Positions 21,596-34,900 of a stretch of 64,000 nucleotides of DNA are shown in pieces (position 1 is the stretch's first letter; every line of letters starts with the position of its first letter). A program made the translations under genes and the position numbers. The notes below the pieces were generated by a model. It was not told the origin of the DNA, searched no databases, and saw nothing but the letters and a program-made list of their open reading frames with translations. The stretch spans positions 11,778,930-11,842,929 of the forward strand of contig NC_040012.1 of the NCBI RefSeq assembly GCF_000972845.2. The letters run 5' to 3'. Source of the stretch: Larimichthys crocea (Eukaryota > Chordata > Actinopteri > Sciaenidae).

Positions 21596-24500
21596 ATGCC
21601 TTCAGTTCAAATAGCAGTGTAATTGGACATTCACCTGTACCAGACAACTTACTTACCCTAGCACGCTTCACTATTCCCCCCTCTTTACTTGCAGCAAATC
21701 CATAACAATGAAACAGGTGACTTTCATGCTGCTGTCAGGACTGATCTAATTTTAGCTGGGTGAATGATTGCAATTGGCTTTGCCTCATCAGATAATTAAT
21801 CTATGTCACCATTAATTGGAAAAGAGAATAATTACAGGCAGTGTTGACAGAAATTCTACGCTTCTCCAGATTCCAAGATCTAATTACAACTAGTGAAACC
21901 CTGTGACCTTAACTAGCACTTAGTACACCTCAGGCACCTTGACCATGCCAATGTGAAGACCACTGTCTCTTTGAAAGACCCTGTTTTTGTTATCGGTCTG
22001 CACTCCTTCACTCGCCCCACTCTCGGAAAGCTGTCTCCCTCAATCACTTTTCAATATTCAATCTTAATTTTGTGGAAGTTTAGCATTTTCAATGAGCTGG
22101 AGATGAATGATTAATGAATAAATTTAAATGCTTCATTTTGTCCATGGATCATTAGTTAAGTCCTTTGTGGGAAGGACCTGAGAAAGGAGTGAAAATTATT
22201 GAGACATTAGCCTGAAGCAATCCAGGGGTAAATAGTGTGCACAAAAGGATGTTGTGTGCGCACTATCCACTGGCTTTCTAAAGAACCCTGGGGAAACACT
22301 GTTTTCAATTTGGAATCTTAACTGAATCACATTTAGCACTTGTAGAAAATTGATTTTTGTTTCATCATGTTTGAACGATGTCATACTAATGGTACACAAC
22401 ACTGATGCCTGTTCCATATAGACTTTAAAAGTTATGTAAAAATATCTGTATTAACAATACTTGTGATACTTTTTGCATATCTTTAAAATTAAGTATAGTA
22501 TTTATATAATTCTGAAAGAGTGCACAGTTGTGGATTTTCTGTGTAATTTTAGCGGTCTCAAGGTCAGTGTTTTTCTCCTTAGAAATAATATGCTTTGCTC
22601 TCTCTGTCTGTCTGTGTCTGGTTGATAGAGATGCTGTTGTTTTGTTGATATGCTGGATGCTTCTCCTACTTGTGGGGACAGAAGGGGGCAGTGTGAACAC
22701 AACAACCTTAGAAAGACATAATTGACTGCAACATGGTCCAGTCTAGTATCTTAACATGGCCTTAGCATTTCATCTCAAATTAAGGATTATTATCAGTCCG
22801 TCAACTGGAATAAGAGAAATAATTTGAAGCATTCAAACTTTTATAGTCTCTTATCTGCCAAAAAGTTTTCTACTGTAGTTTTTAAATCACAAATAATATC
22901 GTACTCTCACAAACATGCAATCATAATGACACTAATGCGGCGTCTCATATCAGCTACTCGCAAAAGCCAATGATGCCTCTAGATCTCCAAAAGAACCTTG
23001 AGGAGAAAAATGTTCAGTCTGTCTCATATTCCTTACTGACTATATGGTAATATCTCAAATGAAAGTGCCTCCCCAACACATTTGTCTGCTCTCTTTGCAT
23101 CTAATCAATCCCCTAAATAAATGAAAGTGAGCCACAACTAGATGTCATCACATTTATCTGCAGGCGTGCTTCAAAGTGCACACACCTAAATGCTGCTACT
23201 CTAAAAGAGGCTGGACTGTGGAAATACTGATGAGGCTTTTTGACAGCTCAGATGTATTTTCTTCTATGTTGTTTCAGTATGATGAGGATGGAAAATACAG
23301 CACAAGCGTCACTGTGTTGTTGTTTTCAGTGATACAACAAAGCTGGTTTAAAATATATATATATTTTTAGTTCTGTATGAAAGCATATTTTGCAAGAGAC
23401 ATGTTGGGAAAATCTGATTTACAGGCAGCATGATTCTCAATTTCAGCCCGGCGCCACCATGCAGACGATGGGCCCGTTTCATTTGGATTCACCTCAGTGA
23501 TCGCTTCTGATCGTTGACGTGAAGCCAAGTGAATCAGAGCAACGTTCTGTCTTCTCAAGCTAACCCAAATTCTGTTTTGAGATCTTTTTAAAACCAGGAA
23601 AATGGAGGTGTCCACTCAAACCGTCCAGTCTTTGTTCATGAGCAAGTGGAGAGTTGAGCCATGGCGGTGATGGAGTCAAGGAAAGAATGTGAGTGGAGAG
23701 AGGTGCTACTGTGTCTAAAATATCAATGAGGGAGATGCTGCCAAGTTTTGGAGCACACAAGAGGAAATAGGTCCTCTGTTAACATAAAATGGACCAGGCA
23801 TCTCTGCACTGCTTTATATGGGCACTGTGAATATATTTTATATAATGGAGATTTTATTTTATTTTAACTACATAACTTTAAACATTGTCTAGTGTTCACT
23901 CTCTTCAGTATTTATACATGGAGTGAGTTATTAGGGAGTGTATTCCTTTAAAGTTTAGGTGACTACAGCATCTGTCATTCAGTCATACTGTACAGCTTAC
24001 CAATGCACTGGAACAGTGTGTTTGCCCAGGTGAGTCTTTAATGTGGAACTCTGAAGAAAACATGCCAAACAAATTCATCAGTATAACAATACATGTTCCT
24101 TGTGTTTCCACACTCGTTTGATTTCAAAGATATTTATCTTAACAGGATAATAATTTGTGAAAGTCTCTGACATTTGTGGCTAGCTAGCATGATAATAAAT
24201 CCATGGCTTGGAACATTTTTTAGTTAATTAGAGTCAATCAATCCAAACTTTGCTCACTTACCGGTGTGAAACCGGAGTATAATGAGCAGAAATCAGCATG
24301 GTGATTGGAAAACACAAATTACAGCTGTTAAAGAGAAACTCATCCACTTTTCTTCTGTTGATGCCAATGCCTGCTGCGAGGATTTAAAATTAGCATGGCA
24401 TTCCTTTAATGGATGTTGGGGGGAATGTGCTCGTCTATAATTAAAAAACCTGTTAATATGCTTGTGGGCTAAAATATGAGGGGTTAGTATGATTGTATGA

Positions 24501-25650
24501 CAACCCCTGAAAAAAGGACAGACTGGTCAGTTGACTTTTAAACCAGAAAAATGTGTCAGCGTTTATTTAATCTCGTTTTAACACGACACATGAGGAAAAA
24601 TACAGTTATATTACCAAACACTGCTTATATACAGTGTATGCTATTCATGTGATATATTAGTTTGCCTGTTTATGTGTATTATGAGCAAATGAAGTAACAC
24701 TACATAATGGTGTGTGACCACGCCAACGAGGTGGTCAGTAAGATCATGTGGCGTATTAATGAACTTCCCTGATACATATGGGATAGTCGTTCCTGTTAAG
24801 GGCTGTGTATATTTCTGTGGTCAGGGCTATATTCATATTATTCCTGACATATTCCATGCACCTTACATTCATGGTGTAATGATGTGAGTAATAACCTGGT
24901 GATGTTAACAGCACCTTAGAATAGGACTTTTATCTATGCTATGATATGACCCGGCTGCCAGTATCCGCAACGTATATATGACTTCACCTCTGAATGTAAT
25001 TTCCTCTCAAGAGCTCTTGGAAAGGGAGAGCTTATGTTGTTGAGCTCATGTCGTCGGGGCTGCTAACAGCAGCTTGCCATTGTATTAATTATTGTCAGGG
25101 AATCCAAGGGGTGTAGATAATACAGAATGCACTGGTTGGTCCCATTTGTTTCACTTGTCAGTGGAGTGAATAATTGGGAGTGCTGACCATATTAGACACA
25201 GAGAATTTCTAAAACATACGAGTCAAACAGTTGCAACACAAAAGTATGGCTGGGAAATTAAAAAGCTTAATGTGTGAGAATTTCAAATCAGTATGGAATA
25301 ATTTGCTGGCTTCTCATTGCCAAAGGAATTTACTGAAGTTTAACCCAGACAACAGTCATTCTGCTTCACAGTGAAACATACACTTTAGAATATGCTTATT
25401 ACTGGATTATATTTTTTTAAGTGAGACTATACATAGCACGTCAACGTTATATTTCTTTTGTTAATCATATAACTTTAGGGTGTGCTGCATTCGCTTTTCG
25501 AATAAGTGTCAGATATTTTGCACCCCAACTTCATTCTTTAAAGGCTTGAGAACATTGATACAATTTTAGTAGAAGGGGGTTGCTAATACAATGGGGCTCA
25601 TCTTGCAATTCTCCCAAGGAATAACTATCAGTCCTGCTACAGCAGCTTCA
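21596..25650. other. Intergenic DNA between ccdc178 and the orphan ORF
   Basis: About 4 kb without a supported exon. A possible poly-A signal for ccdc178 is at 22,117. Several high-complexity AT-rich patches with homeodomain-type ATTA motifs (for example 21,740-21,860 and 22,040-22,160) look like candidate conserved non-coding elements, judged only by composition. Confidence 0.45.
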
Positions 25651-25731
25651 GCGTCCCTAGGTGACCGCGCCACTGAGCCCGTGCTCGCTCCATCGCACCC
25701 CACTCCACGCCTGCTGCCACCCTGAAGGTAG

Positions 25732-25891
25732 ATGCATCACGCTGGGGAGACTGCGCAACAGCAGCCCCCTCTCTCCCACCAGCCCCCAAACCTCCTCCAC
25801 GGCACAGTGGCCTCCTGCGGCCCCTACACATCTCCGGGTCTCTACTACAGCCCTGGTCCCAACAGCCCAGACTCTCCCGCAGGTGAGTTTC
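25732..25891 (+). other. Orphan exon-like ORF ending at a consensus donor
   Basis: In an otherwise AT-rich intergenic stretch, a GC-rich frame opens at ATG 25,732 (MHHAGETAQQQPPLSHQPPN) and continues to PYTSPGLYYSPGPNSPDSPA. It stops being protein-like at CCCGCAG|GTGAGT near 25,880-25,891. The proline/serine/tyrosine-rich composition resembles disordered regions of nuclear regulators. No acceptor-linked partner exon is evident, and the minus strand is also open here because of GC bias. It may be a first coding exon of an unrecognised gene or a retrosequence. I do not recognise the protein. Confidence 0.3.
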
Positions 25892-25962
25892 CATACCACC
25901 TCCATGTCCCCTCCCACCTGAACTGCACAACTGGTATCCTTTTTGTCATTTGAGAAATGCCA

Positions 25963-26011
25963 CACACACACACACAACACATACACATACTGTACACACA
26001 CACACACACAC
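25963..26011. repeat. (CA)n microsatellite, interrupted
   Basis: CA repeats broken by ACATACTGT. The short ORFs reading through it are artefacts. Confidence 0.85.
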
Positions 26012-26179
26012 GCTCCTGTGCTCACTCTGAAGGGGACACCGCCTGTTCCTTTCTGCTCACCTCCCGGCTGCCGGCTGACTCTCTGAGCCGTGTCTGTGGT
26101 GGCTACGCCATGTGTGGGGATCTAGGGGTTTCAAACAGCAGGCCTCCCGCACTCCCTGAATGGCAAATATAAGTGCCTC

Positions 26180-27776
26180 CAGTTTATTACACTGTGGACG
26201 TTTTATGAATCATCTCTGACTAACTTTGATATGAGATGACAAGCACTCACTAATCGGTCCCAGTATCAAAATATGTCCAAAATATTGAATCAAATAAACA
26301 CGTGACTGGATTTGTTCTTCACAATAAACTAGAGCTGTTGCTCTTTAACTGACCCTTTAACTTTGTCCTCAATTAAACTAATGCTTTAGTGAGCTCATTT
26401 GTTCCTTTCATAATAAAACTACTGTCACAAGGTGACAAACTAAAACAACTGCTGCCACAAATAGTTCAAGTTACAGTTTACAGGGACTGACAGGACAAAG
26501 AGGAACTCCCAATCAAAACACCTCTCTGTTTCTATATCCAAAGCATTCATGTCACATTATAATATCCTTACACACATAACAATGAACGCTTCTGAGATGA
26601 TATAAAATACATGGAGACAGATGTTGAATCAAAGGAACACTGTTTATACATATAGTTTACTGGAATGGGTGGTGGTGGTGGGGGGTCTTTAATTTAAATG
26701 TAACTGCTGATATAACGCTGCTTTATAATTTTGTATTTACTGTAACCTGCAGTCTGCATTAATTTTCTCTCTTTAAAGAGGATTCCTGCAGCATCTTCTG
26801 TTCCTGCTCCCCTTTAAATATATTTTTTATTAGACAAAAAGCTTTAAACTATAACAGTTTCACTAACACATAAATTACAACTTTCACTTTATAGGTTGCC
26901 ATACCACACCACACTTAGTTAACAAAATATTTTACAAACAAGATGATATCACCCTCTCCATGATATTAATATGATATGTTCTCTGATCTGTAAACAGCTG
27001 GTTATCTTGCTTTTCCACGATAAGAGAAAGTGCTGAGGATTTACGCTTGGTGAGCACATTTGGGCTGAATCTTTCACACGTCACAAATTGCAGATGGGAA
27101 GCAGTGATCTTGAACAGCCGATCACATTTCCGTGACCATCTGACACCTTCCATTTAGGAAAATAATACTTTCTATCTTAGCATACCCCTCTGCAGCAGCC
27201 AGCAAAAGGAATTATGCCTGGTAGACTTTGCTATTCACAACTTTGGAGCTTCTCCTTTTGTTTTGTTCCATTGCACTGATTAGATTAAATGTTCACTCTT
27301 TAATCAGTTATTCAAGGCCACAAAAAATGTCTACAGTTTGTGTCTTTTACTTTCATTTTTATGTTATAAACAGTGAGAAATCCATGCTATAATATAAGCA
27401 TTACACAGGAAGTTGTGTAGTAGCAGGGGGTAAAATAAGGAGCTTATTAATCCATTTCACTGTATGAAGTAGATAATCAGTGGCTGGGATCTTTGTATAC
27501 CTTTTTTTTAGGAGCTTGCATCTCTGAAAACTAATGAGTGAAGCATTTAAATCTAATGTAAGTGTTGTTATTTACTCTTGTATCTCCTCCTCTTGTGTCT
27601 CCATAATGTTGAGGACAAAAGGATTTTTTTTACCCATAGAGGTAGATATGGTGTCTGAGTAATATGACAGATAAATATGAGTCGGGTTAACTGGTACAGA
27701 GAGTTGTAAATCACTGTGGTGTGATTCTTTGTCTCAAAGGGTTTAATTAGTGTAGAAATTCTTCTCTTATCTGATG

Positions 27777-27813
<37 letters not shown>

Positions 27814-29640
27814 CTCTGCACACTGCAACAACTTACAACCATAAACGCCCTGCAATCTGAAGACCAGTGGCCTCAGGAGACTGAGTTGCTACAAAGAGCT
27901 GAAAGAGTTGGAAATGGTCATTTTATTGCGTTAGAATAGCTCGCTCGAGACTTGGGTAATGTAGTGCTAACTGACTGCTAGCAGAGATAACAGTATGTGA
28001 CTCCGTGAAGTGAAATACGGTGGAATACTGTAATGTTCTGCTGTGTCAAGTGAAAATGAGGCAACACAATAATAGTAGTAAACAGCAATAGAAACTGCTT
28101 TGTTAGTGCTTTCAAACAACTAATTAATACTACAGTATTACAGTTTTCCTTCAGTGATGATTATTATTTGAGATGCAGAGCACAATCTAATCAGTCATCT
28201 CACAGAGTTCATGTAGAATGAATTTGCTCAGTATAACTACAAGTGGGGGATAGGCAGGCTGCGTGCTTGTCAAATACTCAAACATCAAACTATGTTCTGG
28301 TTCCATCTATTATAAATGCTACCTATATGTGGCCTGTTATTGCTTGACGGTAGCATGGCGTTGCTCTATTTCATAGTACATGAACAAACCCATTTATCCC
28401 TATCTGTCATTTCATAACTTGTGAGGTATCTGTCACTTCTGGTCCCACGGGAGTCCTGTATGTAAGTTTTTTTTTTTTTTTTACTCTAATTGAGCTCTTT
28501 ATTTAATTGACAGTTTATTCTGTCCTAATAAGTCATCTCTAGCTGTTGTTTTTGATTGGATTTTCAGGAATGTCTTTTTTTTTTTCTTTCTCATTTTGAA
28601 CCTGTAACCATCCGGTGTCAACCTGCTAATGATCAGGATTACATTACCTGATTATTCATGAACAGGGTCGTAGGAAGGATGCAGTCTTAATTTAGATAAT
28701 AAGATTAGGCGGCTTTGTTTCCCTGATTTTAAATGTCAGTGTAAGACATCCAGACCTCAAGGCTCGGGTAGGAGCTGGACAGGACTGAGGGGAGTTTGTA
28801 TACTGTGGTTAAAGAACCTAAAGTATTATGACTAACTAGATTTATAAAACAGGACTGTAAGAACCTTTTTTAGTTTGTTGGTTGTTGTGATGGAGTGATA
28901 TGTATTAGACCATAAGGTCAAGTGGACATCCACAGAAGACAACAAGGAGTCTACATCAATCAGTTTACATTGATAAAGGACGGTCTTGTGCAGACTTGCC
29001 ATAAGGAATCTGAACATCCAATCAACACTCTTGCGCACTGATGGGTGTTGTATTAGGTTTCAACCATTTGTGTCTTCAGGCCTGCAGCTAGACCTCAGGT
29101 GATGACACATTGACCTGGTCAGACAAGATAATCCTACATGAAAACACAGTTTATTAACTTTATATCACTTTGGGCATGTGTTGTGTTTCATTGTGTGTGT
29201 GTGGTCTGATTGCTTTTGTCACACATTAATGAAAAAAAAAACATTGTGGTGTGTGTTTGGGGGGTGGGTGGGTATAGTGGGGGATTATAAGCTTTAATAC
29301 ATAATAAACAACATGTGCACATTATAGTGCATGTGGTATTTATGATACAGATGCAAAACTTGAGTTTGTGTGTCGAGCACCTTCTTTTGAAGGACTAGCA
29401 GGAGCAGAATGAGATGAGGGGTTATTTTGGCGATGGAGATTAAGGCAGGGGCTTTTTGTCATTTGTGCGAGACAAGCCATTCATCCATCCAGTTCACAGC
29501 CAAAAAAAGGCTGGTCCCAGAAATTAGCAGTTTCAGCTCAGCAGCAAAGTCGTCGGGCTGTGAAGGCAGAGAGAAATTGACTAATTAGCAATGCGCACTA
29601 AAACTTGACGGTTCTCTCTATAACAGCGAGGGAAAGACTC
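26180..29640. other. Intergenic, upstream of klhl14
   Basis: No supported exon. It contains a long poly-C tract (27,778-27,810), a poly-T (about 28,467-28,482) and an AT-rich, non-repetitive patch at 28,640-28,730 that could be a regulatory conserved element. Confidence 0.5.
27778..27810. repeat. Poly-C (poly-G) tract of 33 bases
   Basis: An uninterrupted run of 33 C on the plus strand. The glycine-rich minus-strand ORF across it is an artefact. Length in the assembly may be unreliable. Confidence 0.9.
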
Positions 29641-29899
29641 GGTTTTTCTCCCCCTTTCTCTTTTCTTTCTTCCATAGATGTTTGAAATCGCAGTCATTTA
29701 CGCTCGACAGTTTTTACAATAGCCTTGAGCCATAATTTTGCGAGTCTCTCCAGCATCCATACCCCTGCATGGTCTCTCTCCACCGGCCATGCACGACCGT
29801 TTCTCTCCCCAACCGTGGATTTCCTATTACTCTCGTTACGACTCACTGAGCCCCAGGCCCAAGGATAATGATGTGTTGTTTCTTGGTAGCATAATTTGT

Positions 29900-30188
29900 C
29901 ACACGTATATTTCTTCTTCTTCTTCTCTTGCAGAAAGCACAGCTCCCCTCTCACACACTCACACACTTCTTGTTAATTCAGAAGAACAAATGATCAACGT
30001 CAACAAATAACCTGAAATAGTGACTTTAAGAGTTTGGAATCAATGGTTATTTGGAGATACCACCGACCATAGACTTTAAAGGAAAGGACATTTCTTTAAA
30101 GGAGAACAAAGGGGGAAAATTTTCAAGTGAGATTATTTTGGGAAACCTGAAGCTTACTTTCCTTTTTTTTGTCAAGAGCTGAAGTCAG
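29900..30188 (+). other. klhl14: klhl14 untranslated first exon (5' end approximate)
   Basis: The sequence ends CAAGAGCTGAAGTCAG|GTAAGT, a perfect donor at 30,188/30,189. The next acceptor in the right place (TTGCCTAG, ending 31,078) leads to the klhl14 start codon. Several ATGs upstream give only short frames, so uORFs are possible. The transcription start is not determinable; it could lie up to 300 bases earlier. Confidence 0.5.
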
Positions 30189-30399
30189 GTAAGTTTGGCT
30201 CCTTCTCAGGGCGAGCTGCTCACATCATTTAGTTGTGACAGGCGCTTTTAGTGAATCTGGCGACAACGTTACAGCACGCTTGTGTCAAGTTTACCCACAT
30301 TACGCACATAGAAAATAGCTTCCGTAGTGCCTAAGAAACAATAGATAATGCATATTACATTTAACTTTAACCTAAGCTGCATTTCAGTGAATATTTTTC

Positions 30400-30780
30400 G
30401 ATACTCACGTCCGCGTAACTCAGGTAGGCTAAAAGCGAAAACGCGCCCGTACTGCGTGCTGACGGCTCGGAGACAAACTAATTGCTTTTGTATGACTCCG
30501 TAAATCTGTGCGATGTGTAATGTCCTCATTGTTGGGGGGGTGTACGGCAAGATAGGAGAAGGGATAAGTGTTGTCTGATTGCTGCATGTTATCCGTCCAC
30601 CGTGGCGGTTGTCTCTCTCCTTTTTTTTCTTCCCCTCTCCCATCTCATCCGACAACTTCAGCCGCGTTACCGAGGGGGGTAAAAGCGCCGCAGCATCTCC
30701 GTATCCTCCGTTTTTTTGTTTTGACAGCGCCCTTCAGATCATCAGCAGCCTCCATTTAAATCATCTTGCTCTCGAGTTTA
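30400..30780. promoter_or_regulatory. CpG-rich segment in klhl14 intron 1
   Basis: CpG density is clearly higher than in the flanks (runs such as CGAAAACGCGCCCGT and GCGCCGCAGCATCTCCG). It may be an alternative promoter or part of a CpG island around the klhl14 start. Judged by eye. Confidence 0.35.
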
Positions 30781-31001
30781 AGAATGAATAAGAGTGGCAC
30801 GCTGTGGGAACTACTGCGTTTTTTTTGTTTGTTGCTTTACGACCAGAGCTCAAAGTTGAAAGCGACTGAAGCCGTGTTGGATGTAGATTCTCGCCGGCAG
30901 GCATGGCATGGTGGTTATTCCCCGCTGGATGGACGCGAGATCTGCTCAAATAACTTACCCGAGAAATGCTTTTCTATTGTAATAGTTGACTGTTAGGCTA
31001 C

Positions 31002-31028
31002 GTGTGTGTGTGTGTGTGTGTGTGTGTG
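31002..31028. repeat. (GT)n microsatellite
   Basis: An uninterrupted GT dinucleotide run lying 50 bases upstream of the klhl14 start-codon exon acceptor, inside intron 1. Confidence 0.9.
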
Positions 31029-31078
31029 CAAATAAATGACCTGAGGTAAATGGCTTGCATGGTTTATTTGTTGCCTAG

Positions 31079-31979
31079 GTGGCGTTCACAGTCAGGAAGT
31101 CATGTCCAGATCGGGTGATAGAACATCCACCTTTGACCCAACACACAGTGACACCCTGCTGCACGGGCTCAACCTCTTATGGAGAAAACAGCTTTTCTGT
31201 GATGTGACTCTCACTGCCCAGGGACAGCAGTTCCACTGCCACAAAGCTGTGCTGGCATCCTGCTCCCAGTATTTCAGATCTCTCTTTTCTTCCCATAATG
31301 TAATCAACAATGAGGGGAGCAAAGGGGACCAGGGCAGCAGTGGGACCCCTTCATCCTCTCCTGATGACAAGCTGGTGACCCCCAACGCCAGGCCCATCAA
31401 TAACCTGGTACTCCAGGGCTGCTCCTCCATTGGACTACGATTAGTGCTGGAGTACCTGTACACTGCCAACGTGACTCTTTCCCTGGACACAGTGGAAGAG
31501 GTGCTGTCAGTCAGCAAGATCCTGAACATCCCCCAGATTACCAAGCTCAGCGTGCAGTTCCTCAACGACCAGATCTCTGTGCAGAACTACAAGCAGATCT
31601 GCAAGATTGCCGCACTCCATGGACTGGATGAGACCAAGAAGCTGGCCAATAAGTACCTGGTGGAGGATGTGCTTCTGCTGAACTTTGAGGAGATGTGTGC
31701 CATGCTAGATGCTCTGCCACCTCCGGTGGAGTCAGAGCTGGCTCTCTTCCAGATGTCAGTCCTCTGGCTGGAGCATGACCGGGAGACTCGCATGCACTAT
31801 GCGCCGGACCTTATGAAGAGGCTGCGCTTCGCCCTTATACCTGCTCCAGAGCTGGTGGAGAGGGTGCAGTCTGTTGACTTCATGAGGAGTGACCCTGTGT
31901 GCCAGAAACTACTCCTGGATGCCATGAACTACCACCTAATGCCCTTCAGGCAGCACTGCAGGCAGACCGTGGCCAGCAG
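31079..31979 (+). CDS. klhl14: klhl14 exon 2: start codon, BTB and BACK
   Basis: The acceptor TTGCCTAG ends at 31,078 and the ATG at 31,102 has context GAAGTC|ATG|T. The donor CAG|GTGAGA follows 31,979, phase 2 out. A single 878-base coding segment carries the whole BTB and BACK portion, the usual organisation for this gene. Confidence 0.93.
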
Positions 31980-34900
31980 GTGAGAATAAGACAGACAAAC
32001 ATACAAAGATACATAAAGACACACACATACACACCCACACACACACAGCAATGAGCTGTCTGAGAGTAGACGGAAGGCGATTAAATGCCTCCCACTTGTT
32101 AAATTTGAACAAATTGCCGACTTAAGTACTGTATTGCCCGCTCTCAACTACTGGTCCCACCGCCTTTGTAGTCTAGACCATGTAGGTGGTCAGTCAGAGA
32201 TGTGAGGTCTGAGGCCCAGTTAATGAGGATTGTGGGGGTTCTCCTGTACAAGAATGCCAGCTGTCAAGGGGGCTTGATCTAGTCCATGCTACACTATCCA
32301 TAATTACGAGGTTACCTCATGTTTTAGTGGGGGAAAAAACAACTCTTTATTTCCTCACACATCAGTGTAATTGCTTCTAATCAGTGTAGACAAGATGCAG
32401 CAAAGTAGATAAAGGTTATGTGTTCGATGTGTCGCAACTCTCATGAAATACAATCTGAAATGCTGTAATTGAATTGTTACAAGAATTACGTGGTAATTAC
32501 ATAATTATTTTGGTGTAAGTACAAAGACACTCCCGCTATTGAGGTCACAATAAACACAAATAAAACACAGTCAGAAGGAATTCATTTGAGAAAATGCAGT
32601 ATTTATCAAATAAAGGACAATTTTGGCAATGCTTTATATATTTATGTTAGACACACGTGTCTCACTGACACAAAAATAGGACAAACTGCATGTCGTACTC
32701 AGTGTCCTGATCAGCACTTGCTGGTAAGTAGATAGACATTGTCAGTAAGTTGATTGATTGATGATGCTGTTGTCAGGTTTTGTTTACCGAGCTGACTGTA
32801 TCTTTTGAGTAGTGAAGGCACTATTCAAATTTGGAATAGTCTACATATACCTCTGAGCAGCAGAAAATTAGAGTCGTGACACTGAGAATCTCAAAACAGG
32901 GAAAATTCAAATTTTGCACAAAGAATCTTAAAGTGAAATAATTGTACATGTATATACTCCCACATTATCCCAATAACATATCTATCCCCACATATGGACC
33001 CTAAATGAGCAAAGAATCAGGAATCCTCATAATTAGTTTCACATGCCACTGTTTCTCTCCTCTCTCAATTAATCACCATTATCTATGTCCAGGGGCTCAT
33101 TTGCATATGAATAACCCCAAAACACTTCAGAGTGGGCCAGTAGCAGAGAGAATGTAGCGAGACGGCGGTGATTTTCCCAAGCATGAAAAAGTAAAATATG
33201 AAAAAGGAAAAAAAAGGTGAATGTGACTGAATATAAAGGCCAGCTACTCTTAATCTTTTTATTGCATATTGTGATTAATTTGTAGATTTGTTATGAAATC
33301 CATTCGGTGCCAGATAATGCTCATTAATGTACAGTAAAGTGTGCGGCTTTTTGGGGTTATATATCATATACAAACAGCAGGAAATATCTCACAACTGGCT
33401 CAGAGATGTCACATGAATCATTGCAGCCAATGAAATGGAGACAGTGTATAGGCAGGTTTATGTACTCAATTGCGCTTTTAGCCTCCAGCATGGCACCCTG
33501 CACGACCGTCTTCGCTTCACAGCTAATTGAAAAGATATCTTTAGAGTACAATAACCATTCAATAACACATCAAAAGGATAAGTGCGCCGTTGAGCAATTT
33601 TTTTGTTAATCATGATGAACGTGGCCACATATTGCTTGATTAGTTGTCTCAAGTTCAGTACCCAGACGAGGACCAGTTATCCATTTAAACATGCATTTGT
33701 TCTTTATTTCATTCATACGCTGAGCATGTTCAGTGAAAAATCAAAACACGCTGAGCAAGTGCTGTTATTGCTATCAAAGTAATTATGTAAATAAAGGAAT
33801 TAAAGGTGTCCAAGTTCAGGCTGTCCTTATTTTGGCCTTTGGGTGTTTTATTTCAAGTCTTAATACCTGTTTTGTTCCCTGTTTCCTAACACTTGTCCAC
33901 ACACCCACACTTTTGACATTACAGAATCCGTTCCAATAAGAGATTGCTGTTACTGGTGGGTGGTTTGCCTCCTGGACCTGATCGTCTCCCCAGCAATTTG
34001 GTCCAGTACTATGACGATGAGAAAAAGACATGGAAGATCCTCACAAGTGAGTAGCAAAGCCTCTGCTGCCTTTTTTTTTTTTGTTGTTGGTTTTTTTTGT
34101 TTTTTTTTTTAACCTGAGGCATCTTGTGTTAGTGGCTTTTATGATGAGAGGAAGTTGTTCCTATGGATGACTTTAACACAGGTTAATTTCCACAGAAAAT
34201 GAGGGGAAGGAGTTCCCTAAATCCTTTAGGTAATAATGTATCACTATCACTTTTAATATAAGTTTTTAATCAGAGCGTGACTTCACAGCACTGTGGAGCT
34301 TCATGCCCGGTTTCCCTTGTTTTTGCTGAAATATGCTGGCAGGATGCATGATGGGATTTACTTGAATCTAATGATCTACTGTGGCAGAGATAGAACAATA
34401 ATGAATGCCATCTTTCCTCAATAGCTTTTAAACGTTGCTTGATTATTCACTCAAACTGATCAATATATGAGAGTGAATTACCCCATACATACTGAAACGC
34501 AGCATGGAATTAGCCTGTTGACCTATGAGTTAAATACCAAAGAGATTGATGGTGAGCTCTAATGTAACATTCAGAAGCAAATGTATGATTTTAATTGACT
34601 AAATAGCTAAATTAAAAGATATCCTATAGGTATCCTATAGCCTGTAGTGATTTATACCAGCTGTGATATTGATTTCATGATGTCATATTGCAAGTTGTCA
34701 TCATTTCCCCTCAAAAATCTGCTCAATTGAAAAAAATGTAGAGTCTATAGAGAACATATTTTGTGAATTTACCAACACATCCCTGCAGCTCTCACCTCTG
34801 TGAAGTGTACTATGCTCTTTTTTCTCTCTCTGTCTTCCCTGACCTTTTAAGGCTCACCACTATATTGTTGCCATATTGCAAAGGTCAAAGAGAAGCTAAT

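Noticed and set aside
25657..26025. 122-aa minus-strand ORF opposite the orphan ORF
   Set aside because: Crosses a CA repeat and is a by-product of GC-rich sequence; it has no splice context on that strand.
27568..27855. Glycine-run ORF on the minus strand
   Set aside because: The glycine run is simply the poly-C tract.
31092..31565. 157-aa minus-strand ORF opposite the klhl14 BTB exon
   Set aside because: Shadow frame of the GC-rich BTB coding exon.
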